Part shown: positions 46,777 through 55,754 of the stretch, piece after piece
Position numbering within the stretch: position 1 is the first letter of the stretch
Layout: each line of letters begins with the position of its first letter
Source: JANQIO01 sp043513815
GTDB lineage: Bacteria > Pseudomonadota > Gammaproteobacteria > Pseudomonadales > Halieaceae
Reading direction: 5' to 3'
Assembly (NCBI GenBank): GCA_043513815.1
Contig: CP121313.1
Coordinates: 3,038,001 to 3,102,000, forward strand
Length of the DNA stretch: 64,000 bases
Program-made: the position numbers and the translations under genes
The notes under the pieces: generated by a model
What the model saw: the letters and a program-made list of their open reading frames with translations, nothing else
Database searches by the model: none
What the model was told of the DNA's origin: nothing

Positions 46777-47721
46777 TCAGGATTCGCCTGCTTGTGGCGC
46801 CTCGGCGCCCTGCTCTGCACTGGTGTAACCGAACGCCGGTAGCAGGCGGGAATCTACCATGGCGGTCAGTTCCGCCACTTGATCGTCGTCAAAGTAGTCC
46901 CGGAAGCCACCCACCTTGGCCTTGCGAACCTTGTAGGTATTGGGGTCGTTGACGTCCTTGGCCTGTACCCGCGAGCCGCTGCGCCAGAAATAGTTCTCCT
47001 GCTCTTTCTTGCGCAGGTTTTCCACCGAGGCGAACTCCGCCATGTCTTTCAGGTACTCCCGGTTGGGCTCCATGCCGAGGAACTCCACCACGCGTGCCAT
47101 TTCTACCGCAGCATCAGCGCGCAGGTCTTCGTAACGCACCACCAGCAACTCATCGATTTTGTCCAGCTCGCGAGCCCAGGCGTTCATGAAGTCGATGATA
47201 TGACCCAGGCCCTGACCTTCGTGCTTCACAAAATCATAGACCGAGATGTCGGCGTCATGTTCCGGATAATTGTTCATCGACTTCTTGTCCGGGCGCATGC
47301 GGAACTTCCACTGGAAAAACTGTGATACCGCTACATCGCGGGGATCGCGCACCAGCAGCACGGTCTTCTTGTGGTAGAAGTCCCGCTTTGAATCCATGTT
47401 GCCGGTGAACTGCCGCAGGTAATTGTCGTGGGTGAAGAATATCTTGGGGATGCCCGGCGCCAGGCGCTGGTAGTTGTCAAACCCCATGAGGATGTTGTCG
47501 GGCAGACTGTGGACCAGCTGGTAATAGCGGGAAATCATGACCCGCACCCAGGTGCGGCCGCTCTTGCCGTAGGAGGCGAAGATGTAGTCGCAGTGGTTGT
47601 ATTTCCAGAACTCCTCGCGGCCGCGACGCCAGCGTTCGAGCTGGTGGCCTTTCTCTTCGGGCAGGAATTTCTTGATCGCGCGGACCAGCCACTTGATCAG
47701 TCGCTTGATGACAGCGTGCAT
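46777..47721 (-). CDS. Sulfotransferase, copy 1
   Basis: A 314-residue PAPS-dependent sulfotransferase. The 5'-phosphosulfate loop is YGKSGRTWVRVM, the 3'-phosphate motif VRDPRDVAVSQFFQWKF, and the C-terminal KAKVGGFRDYF. No membrane helix is evident; the basic N-terminus may bind the membrane surface. It shares its middle (QFFQWKFRMRP) with copies 2 and 3. First gene of a minus-strand unit with GT8-like, oxygenase and PPTase genes, divergent from the Wzy-like gene. Confidence 0.88.
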   Translation of the reverse strand: MHAVIKRLIKWLVRAIKKFLPEEKGHQLERWRRGREEFWKYNHCDYIFASYGKSGRTWVRVMISRYYQLVHSLPDNILMGFDNYQRLAPGIPKIFFTHDNYLRQFTGNMDSKRDFYHKKTVLLVRDPRDVAVSQFFQWKFRMRPDKKSMNNYPEHDADISVYDFVKHEGQGLGHIIDFMNAWARELDKIDELLVVRYEDLRADAAVEMARVVEFLGMEPNREYLKDMAEFASVENLRKKEQENYFWRSGSRVQAKDVNDPNTYKVRKAKVGGFRDYFDDDQVAELTAMVDSRLLPAFGYTSAEQGAEAPQAGES

Positions 47722-47838
47722 GTATTGTCCCCGGAACCGGGCAGGTTAAAAAACGCGCAGAGTAAAGGAAGCGTGGTCCATGCACAAGATTGTGTGGTAT
47801 TTTTGCCGCCTTTCGACGTCCCCAAGTTATTGATCTGC

Positions 47839-49008
47839 ATGGAAATCAGGCACATTCGAGGCTTTTTGCTCGAGCGCGGCATGCTGTACCTCTACAGCCT
47901 GTTCATCGCCGGCTACTTCCTGCTGCCGATGGCCTCGGGCCACCGGCGGCTCTATTACCTGCTGGTGCTTCCCGCCGTGGCCCTGCTGTGGCAAGAGCTT
48001 ATGCGCTTCTACCGTGGCAATCTACTGCTGGGACTGCTGCTGGCCTACGCCGGCTGGATGATGGTAACCCTGGCCTGGAGTGCGGACTTTTCCGTCGCCG
48101 AGGCTGGCTGGCAGCTATGGCTGAGCCTCAACCTGCTGTCTTTCGTGGCCATCAGCGGCTACCTGTGGGTCACCGAGGCGGACCAGATAAATCGCTATGC
48201 GCGCCGCCTGGCCTGGTTGGCGGGCGCAGCGGCGCTGGTATCCATGGTGGCCTGGTACAGCCAGCATCCGTTCCCGAGTTCACGGCTGGAGCCCCTGGGC
48301 GTCATGCACCACCAGAACAAGGCCGGTGCCGCCTACGGCCTGCTGCTGGTGCTGTGCGCACAACTGGGTCTCAATGACCCGCCGCGCCGCGTCGCTTTTA
48401 CCGGCCTGGCCCTGGCGCTGGGCTCACTGGTCTTGCTGACCCAGTCGCGCACTGCGCTGGCCGGCGTTTGCGTCGGGCTGGTGGTGCTGCTGGGCTGGCG
48501 AGCGCTGGTGCTTGCTCTGGTCGCAGGCCTGGCCAGTTGGGCGCTGCTGGCTACCAACCCGGAAGAGTGGATCAACCGGGTGGAAACTTTCTCGTTCCGA
48601 CCAGGCATCTGGGCACAGGTGGTATCAGACATGCAGGGGCACTGGCTGCTTGGCAAAGGCTATCTCACTGACCCACACGTGCAGGCCTATGAGCGCGTAT
48701 TCAATCATGCGCACAACAGCTATCTCGCCACCCTGCGCGACGGTGGCGTGGTCGGTCTGGCATTGCTGCTGGCTTTATTGGGCACTGCTTTGGTACAGGC
48801 CGTGGCACTACTGCGTAGCCGAGGGGAACGACTCTACCTGGCGCTACTCTTATACGGTATGACCTGTATCTTTATGGACTTCGACCGACTGTTGGTTCAC
48901 CCCAAGGAAATGTGGTTGTTCCTGTGGCTGCCGCTGGCGTTGATTGCCGCGGCCTATCCGCGCCGGGCTGACGACCGGCTGCCCCTGCTACGCGAGAGGC
49001 CCTCGTGA
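47839..49008 (+). CDS. O-antigen ligase/polymerase family membrane protein (WaaL/Wzy-like)
   Basis: About 389 residues and roughly ten membrane helices. LGVMHHQNKAGAAYG, LLTQSRTALAGV and the periplasmic FNHAHNSYLATLRDGG are typical for PF04932 ligases and polymerases, where these His and Arg residues are catalytic. It would join or polymerise lipid-linked glycans at the periplasmic face. I start at ATG 47839; a longer frame exists upstream but is antisense to the sulfotransferase. Stop overlaps the next gene. Confidence 0.83.
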   Translation: MEIRHIRGFLLERGMLYLYSLFIAGYFLLPMASGHRRLYYLLVLPAVALLWQELMRFYRGNLLLGLLLAYAGWMMVTLAWSADFSVAEAGWQLWLSLNLLSFVAISGYLWVTEADQINRYARRLAWLAGAAALVSMVAWYSQHPFPSSRLEPLGVMHHQNKAGAAYGLLLVLCAQLGLNDPPRRVAFTGLALALGSLVLLTQSRTALAGVCVGLVVLLGWRALVLALVAGLASWALLATNPEEWINRVETFSFRPGIWAQVVSDMQGHWLLGKGYLTDPHVQAYERVFNHAHNSYLATLRDGGVVGLALLLALLGTALVQAVALLRSRGERLYLALLLYGMTCIFMDFDRLLVHPKEMWLFLWLPLALIAAAYPRRADDRLPLLRERPS

Positions 49009-49802
49009 TGCGCCGCTGGTTGACCGGCTTGCTACTGCTGGTGCCGCTATCGGCACCGGCTGCGGAGCCTGAGCGCCTGGCCGACAGCGTCTTGCCGCCC
49101 CCCTGGCGCAGCCTGGTCTTCGAAGAAAAGGCCTTTTGGGCTACCGCCCGCTCCGAACTGACCCTCGACGTCTGCCCGGACACGGACGCAGCCTGGTGCC
49201 TGCAAGCCACTAGCAGCGTTGCCAGCAATCGCGAGCGAATCAGCCTTAGCGCCAGGCCCGATGGCCACCTGCTGGAGCGCCGCCGCCTCAGCGCAGGCAG
49301 CAACCGGCGCCGCAAGCAGTGGTTCTATGGCCTCAAAAGCATCACCCGGGAGCGGCTGGAGCCCGACGCGTCAGGCGAATATCGGCTGACCAGCCGTCGC
49401 GAAATCGGCTACCCGGACGGCGAACGCAAGGTCACTGACCCGCTGTTATTGCTGGCGCTGCTCAAAGTAGACGGCCCGCAACAGACCTTCCTGGTCAACA
49501 CCGACCTCAATCTGTACCGGGTAACGGCCACGCCCGCTGGTGAAGATCTGGTGGAAGTCGCCCCCGGGCTGGGTGGCGTTGACAGCCGCCACCGCGACAC
49601 CGACCTGGTGCGGCTGACAGCAGAACTGATAAAGCCCGCCCAGGACAAACCGGACTTCGCGCTGCTGGGTCTGTCGGGCGACCTGCTGGTGGCCTTTGAC
49701 CGCGCCAGCGGACTGCCGCTGCAGGTGCGCGGACAGGCACCGCGGCTTGGCTATGTCGCCCTGACGCTGAAGTCCGTGGAACTGCGGGATGCAGGGCCGT
49801 GA
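49008..49802 (+). CDS. Secreted protein, DUF3108-like
   Basis: About 264 residues with a clear Sec signal peptide (LTGLLLLVPLSAPAAE). The rest is soluble, beta-rich and without membrane segments. The pattern FYGLKSITRERLEP, DPLLLLALLK and SGLPLQVRGQ resembles DUF3108 envelope proteins. Function unknown. ATG 49008 overlaps the Wzy-like stop and the stop overlaps the lipid-kinase start, so it belongs to the glycan operon. Confidence 0.6.
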   Translation: MRRWLTGLLLLVPLSAPAAEPERLADSVLPPPWRSLVFEEKAFWATARSELTLDVCPDTDAAWCLQATSSVASNRERISLSARPDGHLLERRRLSAGSNRRRKQWFYGLKSITRERLEPDASGEYRLTSRREIGYPDGERKVTDPLLLLALLKVDGPQQTFLVNTDLNLYRVTATPAGEDLVEVAPGLGGVDSRHRDTDLVRLTAELIKPAQDKPDFALLGLSGDLLVAFDRASGLPLQVRGQAPRLGYVALTLKSVELRDAGP

Positions 49803-50764
49803 CGACCATCGGACCCGGTGCGCCGGTCGGCCTGGTCAGCAACCCGGCCAGCGGCCACAACCGCGACCAGTTCGAGCAGTTCCGTCGCCGCATCGACGCC
49901 AGCGAGTCAATTCGACACATTGTCACCCGCAGCGCCGAAGATATACCGGCGGCCCTCGGCAGCTTGCGGGACGCGGGTATCGCAGCACTCGCCATTAACG
50001 GTGGGGACGGCACCAACGCCGCCCTGCTGGGCGCCCTGCTGGAGGGCGACTACTTCGAGACGCCACCCCCGGTCATCCTGCTACCGGGGGGAACCGCCAA
50101 TATGAACGCCGGCGATGTGGGCATGCGCGGCTCCCTGTCTCGAGCCGTCAATCAGTTTTGTGACTGGTGCGACGGTGATCGTCGCCTGCGCAACCCACCG
50201 AGCCAACGGGCGCTGCTGCGCGTGCAATGCGACGGCCGTCGCTACCACGGTATGTTCCTGGGTGCTGGCGCCGTGATCCAGGGCACCGAGTACGCGCACC
50301 GGGAAATTCATTCCCGGGGCCTGCGGGACGACTTCAGCCTGGCGCTGGGCACCCTCCGTACCGTATGGGGCGTCGTTCGCGGCCAGCCTGAATTCACCGG
50401 CCACCAGCGGATTGGCGTGGCAATTGATGGTGGGCCACGGCGGGATCATGACACCCTGATTCTCGCCATCAGCACCCTGCACCGGCTGGCCTTTGGTATG
50501 CGCCCATTCTGGGGCACCGGGCCCGGCGCCCTGCGCATGACCCTGATGGAGCAGGGTTGCTCTCGATTCGCACGTACGTTTACCCGCATCGCCCGCGGCA
50601 ATCCCGGACGCAACGCGGTTCCCGCCGAAGGCTACTTCAGTCACAATGCTGAAAACATGCAGCTGTGGATGGCAGGCAAGGTGAATCTGGATGGAGAGAT
50701 CCTGACCGTCAACGACTCGCTGAGCATCACTGCCACGCGGCCACTGACTTTTGTCCGGCCCTGA
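49799..50764 (+). CDS. Diacylglycerol/sphingosine-kinase-like lipid kinase
   Basis: A 321-residue protein with the DAGK catalytic fold: GLVSNPASGHNR (N-terminal loop), the nucleotide motif INGGDGTNAALLGALL and LLPGGTANMNAGD, close to the GGDGT and PxGTxN consensus. The C-terminal beta-sandwich contains RNAVPAEGYFSHNAE. Members phosphorylate diacylglycerol or related lipids with ATP. GTG 49799 overlaps the previous stop. The neighbour downstream is a candidate CDP-diacylglycerol synthase, which would use phosphatidate. Confidence 0.83.
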   Translation: MTTIGPGAPVGLVSNPASGHNRDQFEQFRRRIDASESIRHIVTRSAEDIPAALGSLRDAGIAALAINGGDGTNAALLGALLEGDYFETPPPVILLPGGTANMNAGDVGMRGSLSRAVNQFCDWCDGDRRLRNPPSQRALLRVQCDGRRYHGMFLGAGAVIQGTEYAHREIHSRGLRDDFSLALGTLRTVWGVVRGQPEFTGHQRIGVAIDGGPRRDHDTLILAISTLHRLAFGMRPFWGTGPGALRMTLMEQGCSRFARTFTRIARGNPGRNAVPAEGYFSHNAENMQLWMAGKVNLDGEILTVNDSLSITATRPLTFVRP

Positions 50765-50781
50765 ATCAGTTTTTATCAGTC

Positions 50782-51741
50782 ATGCACCACTCGGACCCGC
50801 CACCTGCTAAAGCCATGAGCCACTACCCACGCGTCGCCGGACCCGATACCGAGAGCGAGCCCGCACTTGGCGCCCTGGTCAGCCGCCTCCGCGAGCGCCA
50901 CAACGATGCCATCAGTGCTGTACTGGTTTACGGCTCCTGCCTGCGCAGCGGCGACATCTACGACGGACTGCTGGACCTCTACCTGCTATGTGACAACTAC
51001 CGGGAGGCCTATGGTACGGGCGGTCTGGCGCTGGCAAACGGCCTGTTGCCGCCGAACGTGTTCTACGCAGAACAGGCCCACGAGGAGCGCATCCTGCGCA
51101 GCAAGGTCACTGTCATTTCGCTGGCTGATTTCCGCCGCGGATGCAGCCGGGCCTGGTTCCAGTCCTATATCTGGGGACGCTTTGCCCAGCCCACCCGTAT
51201 CGCCTGGAGCCGCGATACCGCAACCCGAGAACAGGTAGAGGAGTGCCTGCTGGAGGCGGCCTACACACTGTTGAGCCGAGCCCTGCCGGCGCTCCCGTCA
51301 GAAGGCTCGCTGGTCTCACTATGGGAGGCCGGTCTGGGGCTTAGCTATGGCACTGAGCTGCGCACGGAGCGCAGTGGTCGGGCCCGCGAACTGGTGCTGG
51401 CGTCGGCAGAATTTTATGAATCTGTGACCCGCTACCACGCAGATTCGCTTGTTTTCCCGTTTCGCGTGTATGATGCCCGCTACATCAGCAAGGTGCCTGA
51501 AAGCCAGCAAAAAGCCAGCCGGCGGGCATGGCGCCTGCGGGCAATACAGGGAAAGACACTGTCAGTGCTGCGCCTGGTGAAGGCACTGTTTACGTTCGAA
51601 GGGGGACTCGACTATATCGCATGGAAGCTGGAGCGCCATTCGGGGGAACCGATAACGATTCCGGAGCGCGTGCGTCAACGACCATTGGTGCATATGTGGG
51701 GCTTCTTCTGGGGCCTCTATCGCCGCGGTATTTTCAAATAG
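50782..51741 (+). CDS. Nucleotidyltransferase-fold protein resembling TAM41 (CDP-diacylglycerol synthase)
   Basis: About 319 residues. VLVYGSCLRSGDIYDGLLDLYLL looks like the GS and DxD region of a nucleotidyltransferase. The order of later blocks, NVFYAEQ, KVTVISLADFRRGCSRAW, YIWGRFAQPTRI and LWEAGLGLSYGTELR, follows mitochondrial TAM41 (YGSGVF, VYYNP, LYLAGRLHKPV, ISGLSYSGDFR). TAM41 makes CDP-diacylglycerol from phosphatidate and CTP. This similarity is from memory and is not a profile hit. The start is uncertain (ATG 50782 or 50815). Confidence 0.6.
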   Translation: MHHSDPPPAKAMSHYPRVAGPDTESEPALGALVSRLRERHNDAISAVLVYGSCLRSGDIYDGLLDLYLLCDNYREAYGTGGLALANGLLPPNVFYAEQAHEERILRSKVTVISLADFRRGCSRAWFQSYIWGRFAQPTRIAWSRDTATREQVEECLLEAAYTLLSRALPALPSEGSLVSLWEAGLGLSYGTELRTERSGRARELVLASAEFYESVTRYHADSLVFPFRVYDARYISKVPESQQKASRRAWRLRAIQGKTLSVLRLVKALFTFEGGLDYIAWKLERHSGEPITIPERVRQRPLVHMWGFFWGLYRRGIFK

Positions 51742-51754
51742 TTAGTTAGCCAGC

Positions 51755-52717
51755 ATGACTGTCAGCACCACGATAAACCTCCACGTCGCCATTTGCGTCT
51801 GCACCCATAGCCGCTCCCAGGGCCTCATGCGTTTGCTTGTCGCACTCCAGGATATTGACCTCAGTGGCTACAACCCCAGCTCGGTCGAGTTGATTGTGGT
51901 CGACAACAATCCCGGCCCGGAAACCGAGGCAATCTGTCAGCGTGCTGCGCCACGTCTGCCGATCAGCATTCACTACGTAACAGAACCCCGCCCCGGTATC
52001 ACCCATGCTCGCAACCGCGGTGTCGAGGCGGCACTGGAGCGCGGCGCCGATTTCGTGGCTTTTATCGATGACGACGACCAGCCCCAGTCAGACTGGCTCA
52101 TTCAACTACTGGATCGCCAGGCAGTGACCGGGGCGGACCTGGTGTTTGGCACCTGGGTGCTGGACTCCCTGATGCCCCAATGGGCGCGGGAATCAGGCAT
52201 CTTCCGCTCGCCGGTGAAAGCCAAGCATGAAAACAAGGGCGGCCGGTACGGCCTGCCCGGCTGCGCGTCCACCTGCAATGCCCTGGTAGGACGCAGCATT
52301 CTCGAGCGGGTCGCCACCACCGGACCGGTGTTCAATCATACCTTTCGCTTCAGCGGGGGCGAGGACAAGGATTTCTTTATCCGGGCGCACGAATTGGGCG
52401 CGCACCTGGCCTCAGCGGACATGTCGGTGATTCACCGCAATCATGAACCCGAGCGCTACACCGCCCGCGGGCTGCTCAAGCGCGGCTTCAAGAACGGCTG
52501 CTCCCAGGTCAGTATGGCCCGAGCCCACGGCACCGGGACACGCGCGGTCAAACTCCTGGCCACCTCCCTCAGCAAAATCCTTATGTCTTTGTTTTTATTG
52601 CCATTTTCAGTCTTCTCCAAAGGCATGTTGATGCACAACCTGTACCGCATGGCCAAGGCCTTCGGCGTGCTCTACACCTCACTGACCGGCCGCAGCATCA
52701 AATACTACTCGCGCTGA
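51755..52717 (+). CDS. GT2 family glycosyltransferase
   Basis: A 320-residue GT-A enzyme: VAICVCTHSR, VELIVVDNNPGPET, GITHARNRGVEAA and FIDDDDQPQSDWL (metal-binding acidic motif). GGEDKDFFIRAHELG and the His-rich VIHRNHEPERYT act as the catalytic-base and acceptor region. The C-terminus has hydrophobic segments, probably membrane-associated. It follows the TAM41-like gene by 13 bp. Sugar specificity unknown. Confidence 0.87.
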   Translation: MTVSTTINLHVAICVCTHSRSQGLMRLLVALQDIDLSGYNPSSVELIVVDNNPGPETEAICQRAAPRLPISIHYVTEPRPGITHARNRGVEAALERGADFVAFIDDDDQPQSDWLIQLLDRQAVTGADLVFGTWVLDSLMPQWARESGIFRSPVKAKHENKGGRYGLPGCASTCNALVGRSILERVATTGPVFNHTFRFSGGEDKDFFIRAHELGAHLASADMSVIHRNHEPERYTARGLLKRGFKNGCSQVSMARAHGTGTRAVKLLATSLSKILMSLFLLPFSVFSKGMLMHNLYRMAKAFGVLYTSLTGRSIKYYSR

Positions 52718-52820
52718 GTCAGCGCGTGCCCTGCAGGGCATTTGACAGGGTGCACTGCATAGAAAATTCTGGCACTTTGCTGTAAAGTTGCGCGCCTATC
52801 GAGACCCCTGCCAGACTCCT

Positions 52821-53765
52821 ATGAAAGCCTGCGTATTCATTCAGACCAATCACAAGCAGATTACCGGCGCCCTCGTCGCCGAACACGCCCTGCGCCGCTA
52901 TTCCACGAACAATGACAAGTTCGACGTGCAGCTCATCGACAGCCGCGACTATCCGTTCTTTGCCGAGTTCGAAGGCAAAGAGTACCTGCGCGACGGCGTC
53001 AAGCGCACCTGGCTAAACGACGACCTGCAGTCCTTCACGCCCACCCGCTTCATGCCGCCAGGCCTGATGGGCTATGAGGGACGCGCCGTGGTGATCGATC
53101 CCGACATCTTCGCAGCCGCCGACATCTGGGAGCTGCTGACTCGCGATATGCAGGACAAGGCCATCATGTGCCGCATGCGCTCCGGGCCCAAGGGCCTGGT
53201 GGACCGCTGCATGGCCTCCAGCGTCATGCTGCTTGACTGCAGCCGGCTCCAGCACTGGGATGCAGAAGCCAAGTTCCGCGCCATGTTCGCTTTCACCCAG
53301 GACTACCAGCCCTGGGTGTGCCTCAAGGAGGAGGATCGCGACAGCATTGGTTTCTTCGAGGCCGAGTGGAACGACTTCGACAAGTTCACCACCGAAACCC
53401 GGATGCTGCACACTACCCGCCGCAAGACCCAGCCCTGGAAAACCGGCCTGCCCACCGACTGGCGACCCGCCGAGCGCTTCCGCCTGTTCCCGCCGGCTGC
53501 CTGGATCATGCGCGCCCGCCGTAAACTGTTTGGTGAGTACGCCTTTCTTGGCAACTACAAGCAGCACCCGGACCAGAACCAGGAAGACTTCTTTTTCGGC
53601 CTGCTCAAGGAATGCCTGGAACAGGGCAAAATCAGCGAGGCATTCCTGCGTAAGGAAATGCAGCAGAACCACGTGCGCCACGACGCCTTCGAGGTGCTGG
53701 CTCGCACACCGGACCTGCCGCCGCCCTCACAGCACCCCCTCAGCGCGACCGCAAAAGCTGCCTGA
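52821..53765 (+). CDS. GT8-like putative glycosyltransferase, copy 2
   Basis: A 314-residue paralog of the protein at 45.9 kb: MKACVFIQTNHKQITGALVAEH, WLNDDLQSFTPTRFMPP, RAVVIDPDIFAAADIWELL with DxD, ASSVMLLDCSRL, RKTQPWKTGLPTDW and EDFFFGLLKECLEQGK. Every motif of copy 1 is kept, so both should be active. The end overlaps the convergent ELM1-family gene by 26 nt. A TTGACA at 52742-52747 and the palindrome TGCCCTGCAGGGCA (52727-52740) lie upstream. Confidence 0.7.
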   Translation: MKACVFIQTNHKQITGALVAEHALRRYSTNNDKFDVQLIDSRDYPFFAEFEGKEYLRDGVKRTWLNDDLQSFTPTRFMPPGLMGYEGRAVVIDPDIFAAADIWELLTRDMQDKAIMCRMRSGPKGLVDRCMASSVMLLDCSRLQHWDAEAKFRAMFAFTQDYQPWVCLKEEDRDSIGFFEAEWNDFDKFTTETRMLHTTRRKTQPWKTGLPTDWRPAERFRLFPPAAWIMRARRKLFGEYAFLGNYKQHPDQNQEDFFFGLLKECLEQGKISEAFLRKEMQQNHVRHDAFEVLARTPDLPPPSQHPLSATAKAA

Positions 53766-54804
53766 CCGCGTCAGCGGTTCGCACCAGTTCAAGATTCTCT
53801 GACGGCGCCGCCAGCCCGGCGCCCGCTTCAAGTGTCGATGCGGGTGTCAGCCACTGTGCCTGTCCGCCTTCCACGAGGGCGGACTGGATACGCCCGATAT
53901 CACGCCGCATGCGCTCTGGTCCCAGCCGCATTGCCAGCCGGTGGCTGAGTGGCTTGTAGCGATAGTTGTAGCCGCGCCGCCACCAGCACCCATCGGCATC
54001 TGCCATATCGAAGATAAAGAGGGGCTTGCCCGTCGCCGAGGCCTCGCCCATCATTGACATGGATTCACCGGTCACCACAAAGGCATCAGCCAGCTGCAAC
54101 AGTGCCTGGTAAGGATTGTCTCCGCCCCACGGGAAAACCTCTGCAGCCTCACCCGCCGTCGCGGTCAGGGCGGCAAATGCCGAGGCCGGAGTCCGTGGAC
54201 TTGCAACACACAGCAGGGTGCCCCCGGCCCGGCCGGACAGCCCGGCGGCCAGCCGGCCGAGCGAAGCGGCCTTGTCGTTTGTCAGGACAAACTTGCCGCT
54301 GTCTCCCCCCACCAGCAGGGCCACCAGCGGACGCTGCAGGGCCTCGAAACGCTCACGCCAGACGGTCGCCGCCTCCGCCTGCTGGGACTGCTGGCGGTGC
54401 AGAGGCAGCCGATTATGAAGGATGTTGGATTGCTCGGGGAGGAAATACTGGGGCGTGGTGACGACCAGGTCCCAGGCGTCCAGCGGCGCCCAGGGCCTGC
54501 CGATGTGCACCAGCCGGGTCCTGCCGCCTGACTGGCGCTGTATCCAGCGCGCCACCGGCTCGTTGCGCCGACCCGCAGTAATCAACAGGTTCGGCCAGGG
54601 CGGCGCCAGCTCACTGGACTGGCTGCGATCAATACCTGCGAGGGTGACCCGCAGCAGCAGGTGGGGTAGCAATTCCCAGCCGCGTGCCACAATGTGTTTT
54701 TCGGTAAAACTCACACCCAGGGCTTCTGCCAGGGAACGCACCTGTGTATTATCGCCGGCCTTTCTGCCCAGCAAGCACCAGATATTTGGCTCGTGTTCGC
54801 TCAT
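53740..54804 (-). CDS. ELM1-family (DUF1022) putative GT-B glycosyltransferase, copy 1
   Basis: A 354-residue soluble protein. NIWCLLGRKAGDNTQV, LLITAGRRNEPVARWIQRQSG, LVALLVGGDSG and DAFVVTGESMSMMGEA are the hallmarks of the family named after plant mitochondrial fission protein ELM1. Its bacterial members have a GT-B-like fold and are often near LPS genes. The exact reaction is not established. It is convergent with GT8-like copy 2 and divergent (38 bp) from copy 3. Confidence 0.8.
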   Translation of the reverse strand: MSEHEPNIWCLLGRKAGDNTQVRSLAEALGVSFTEKHIVARGWELLPHLLLRVTLAGIDRSQSSELAPPWPNLLITAGRRNEPVARWIQRQSGGRTRLVHIGRPWAPLDAWDLVVTTPQYFLPEQSNILHNRLPLHRQQSQQAEAATVWRERFEALQRPLVALLVGGDSGKFVLTNDKAASLGRLAAGLSGRAGGTLLCVASPRTPASAFAALTATAGEAAEVFPWGGDNPYQALLQLADAFVVTGESMSMMGEASATGKPLFIFDMADADGCWWRRGYNYRYKPLSHRLAMRLGPERMRRDIGRIQSALVEGGQAQWLTPASTLEAGAGLAAPSENLELVRTADAVRQLLRSR

Positions 54805-54842
54805 GGCGCTAGACTATCCCAAGCCTTGAACTCGCGGAAACA

Positions 54843-55746
54843 ATGAAACCTACGGTATTTATTCACACCAATCACAAGCAGATGCTCGGTGCACTGGTGA
54901 GCCGCCACTCTCTGAAGAAGCATGCGCGGGACCCCGAGGCCTTCGATGTGAAGTTCATCGAGGTCAGGGATTTCCCCTGCATGGCTGCGCACGAGGGCAA
55001 ACGCTACCGCCGCGACGGCGAGATGCGCCCCTGGGTGAACGCGGACCTGCAGTCGTTTACGCCCCTGCGATTCGCGCCGCCACAGCTCATGAACTACCAG
55101 GGACGAGCCGTGGTGATGGATTCCCGATATCTTCGCCCTTGCCGACATCACCGAACTGCTGGAACGGGACATGGCCGGCAAGGCCATCCTGTGTCGGCCA
55201 AAGTCGGGTCGCAAGGGTCGCAAGGGCGCCTGGGCTTCCAGCGTCATGCTGCTGGACTGCGCGAAGCTCACCCACTGGCAGTTCGAACAGAATTTCGAAG
55301 CGATGTTCGAACCGGACGTCCAGAGTGACTACATGGACTGGGTATCCCTTAAGCTGGAGGACCCGGCCAGCATTGGCGCGCTGGAAAACCAGTGGAATGA
55401 CTTCGATACCCTCACCGAACACACCAAGCTGTTGCACAATACCAAACGCAAGACCCAGCCCTGGAAAACCGGCCTGAAAATCGACTACCGTCCGGCCGAC
55501 ACGTTCCAGCTGTTTCCACCGCGGCACTGGCTGCGCCGCGCCCGTCGCGCCCTGTTCGGCGACTACCGGTTTGCGGGCACCTACGCCCGGCACCCCGACC
55601 CCGCCCAGGAGGCCTTCTTCTTTGGCCTGGTGCGGGAATGCCTGGATTCAGGTGAGCTCACCGAAAGCCAGCTTGAGGATGAAATTCGCCAGGGCCACCT
55701 GCGCGAAGATGCCTTCGCGCTGGTTGAAGCTGCACGGGCGGCCTGA
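54843..55746 (+). pseudogene. GT8-like putative glycosyltransferase, copy 3, frameshifted
   Basis: The first frame (MKPTVFIHTNHKQMLGALVS to RAVVMD near 55120) and the second frame (IFALADITELLERDMAGKAI to the stop at 55746) together give a full paralog of copies 1 and 2. One extra T at 55121-55122 breaks the DPD metal motif region: GATCCCGAT reads GATTCCCGAT. Corrected length is about 300 residues with SSVMLLDCAKL, RKTQPWKTGLKIDY and EAFFFGLVRECLDSG. Either a recent inactivation or a sequencing error; the rest is undamaged. Confidence 0.75.
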
Positions 55747-55754
55747 GTAGACCG

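Noticed and set aside
47428..47838. N-terminal extension of the Wzy-like protein
   Set aside because: The upstream part of the frame is antisense to sulfotransferase 1 and lacks membrane helices; the protein proper begins at ATG 47839.
52727..52740. Palindrome TGCCCTGCAGGGCA as a terminator
   Set aside because: It has no loop and no strong U run; a chance palindrome or weak operator is as likely.
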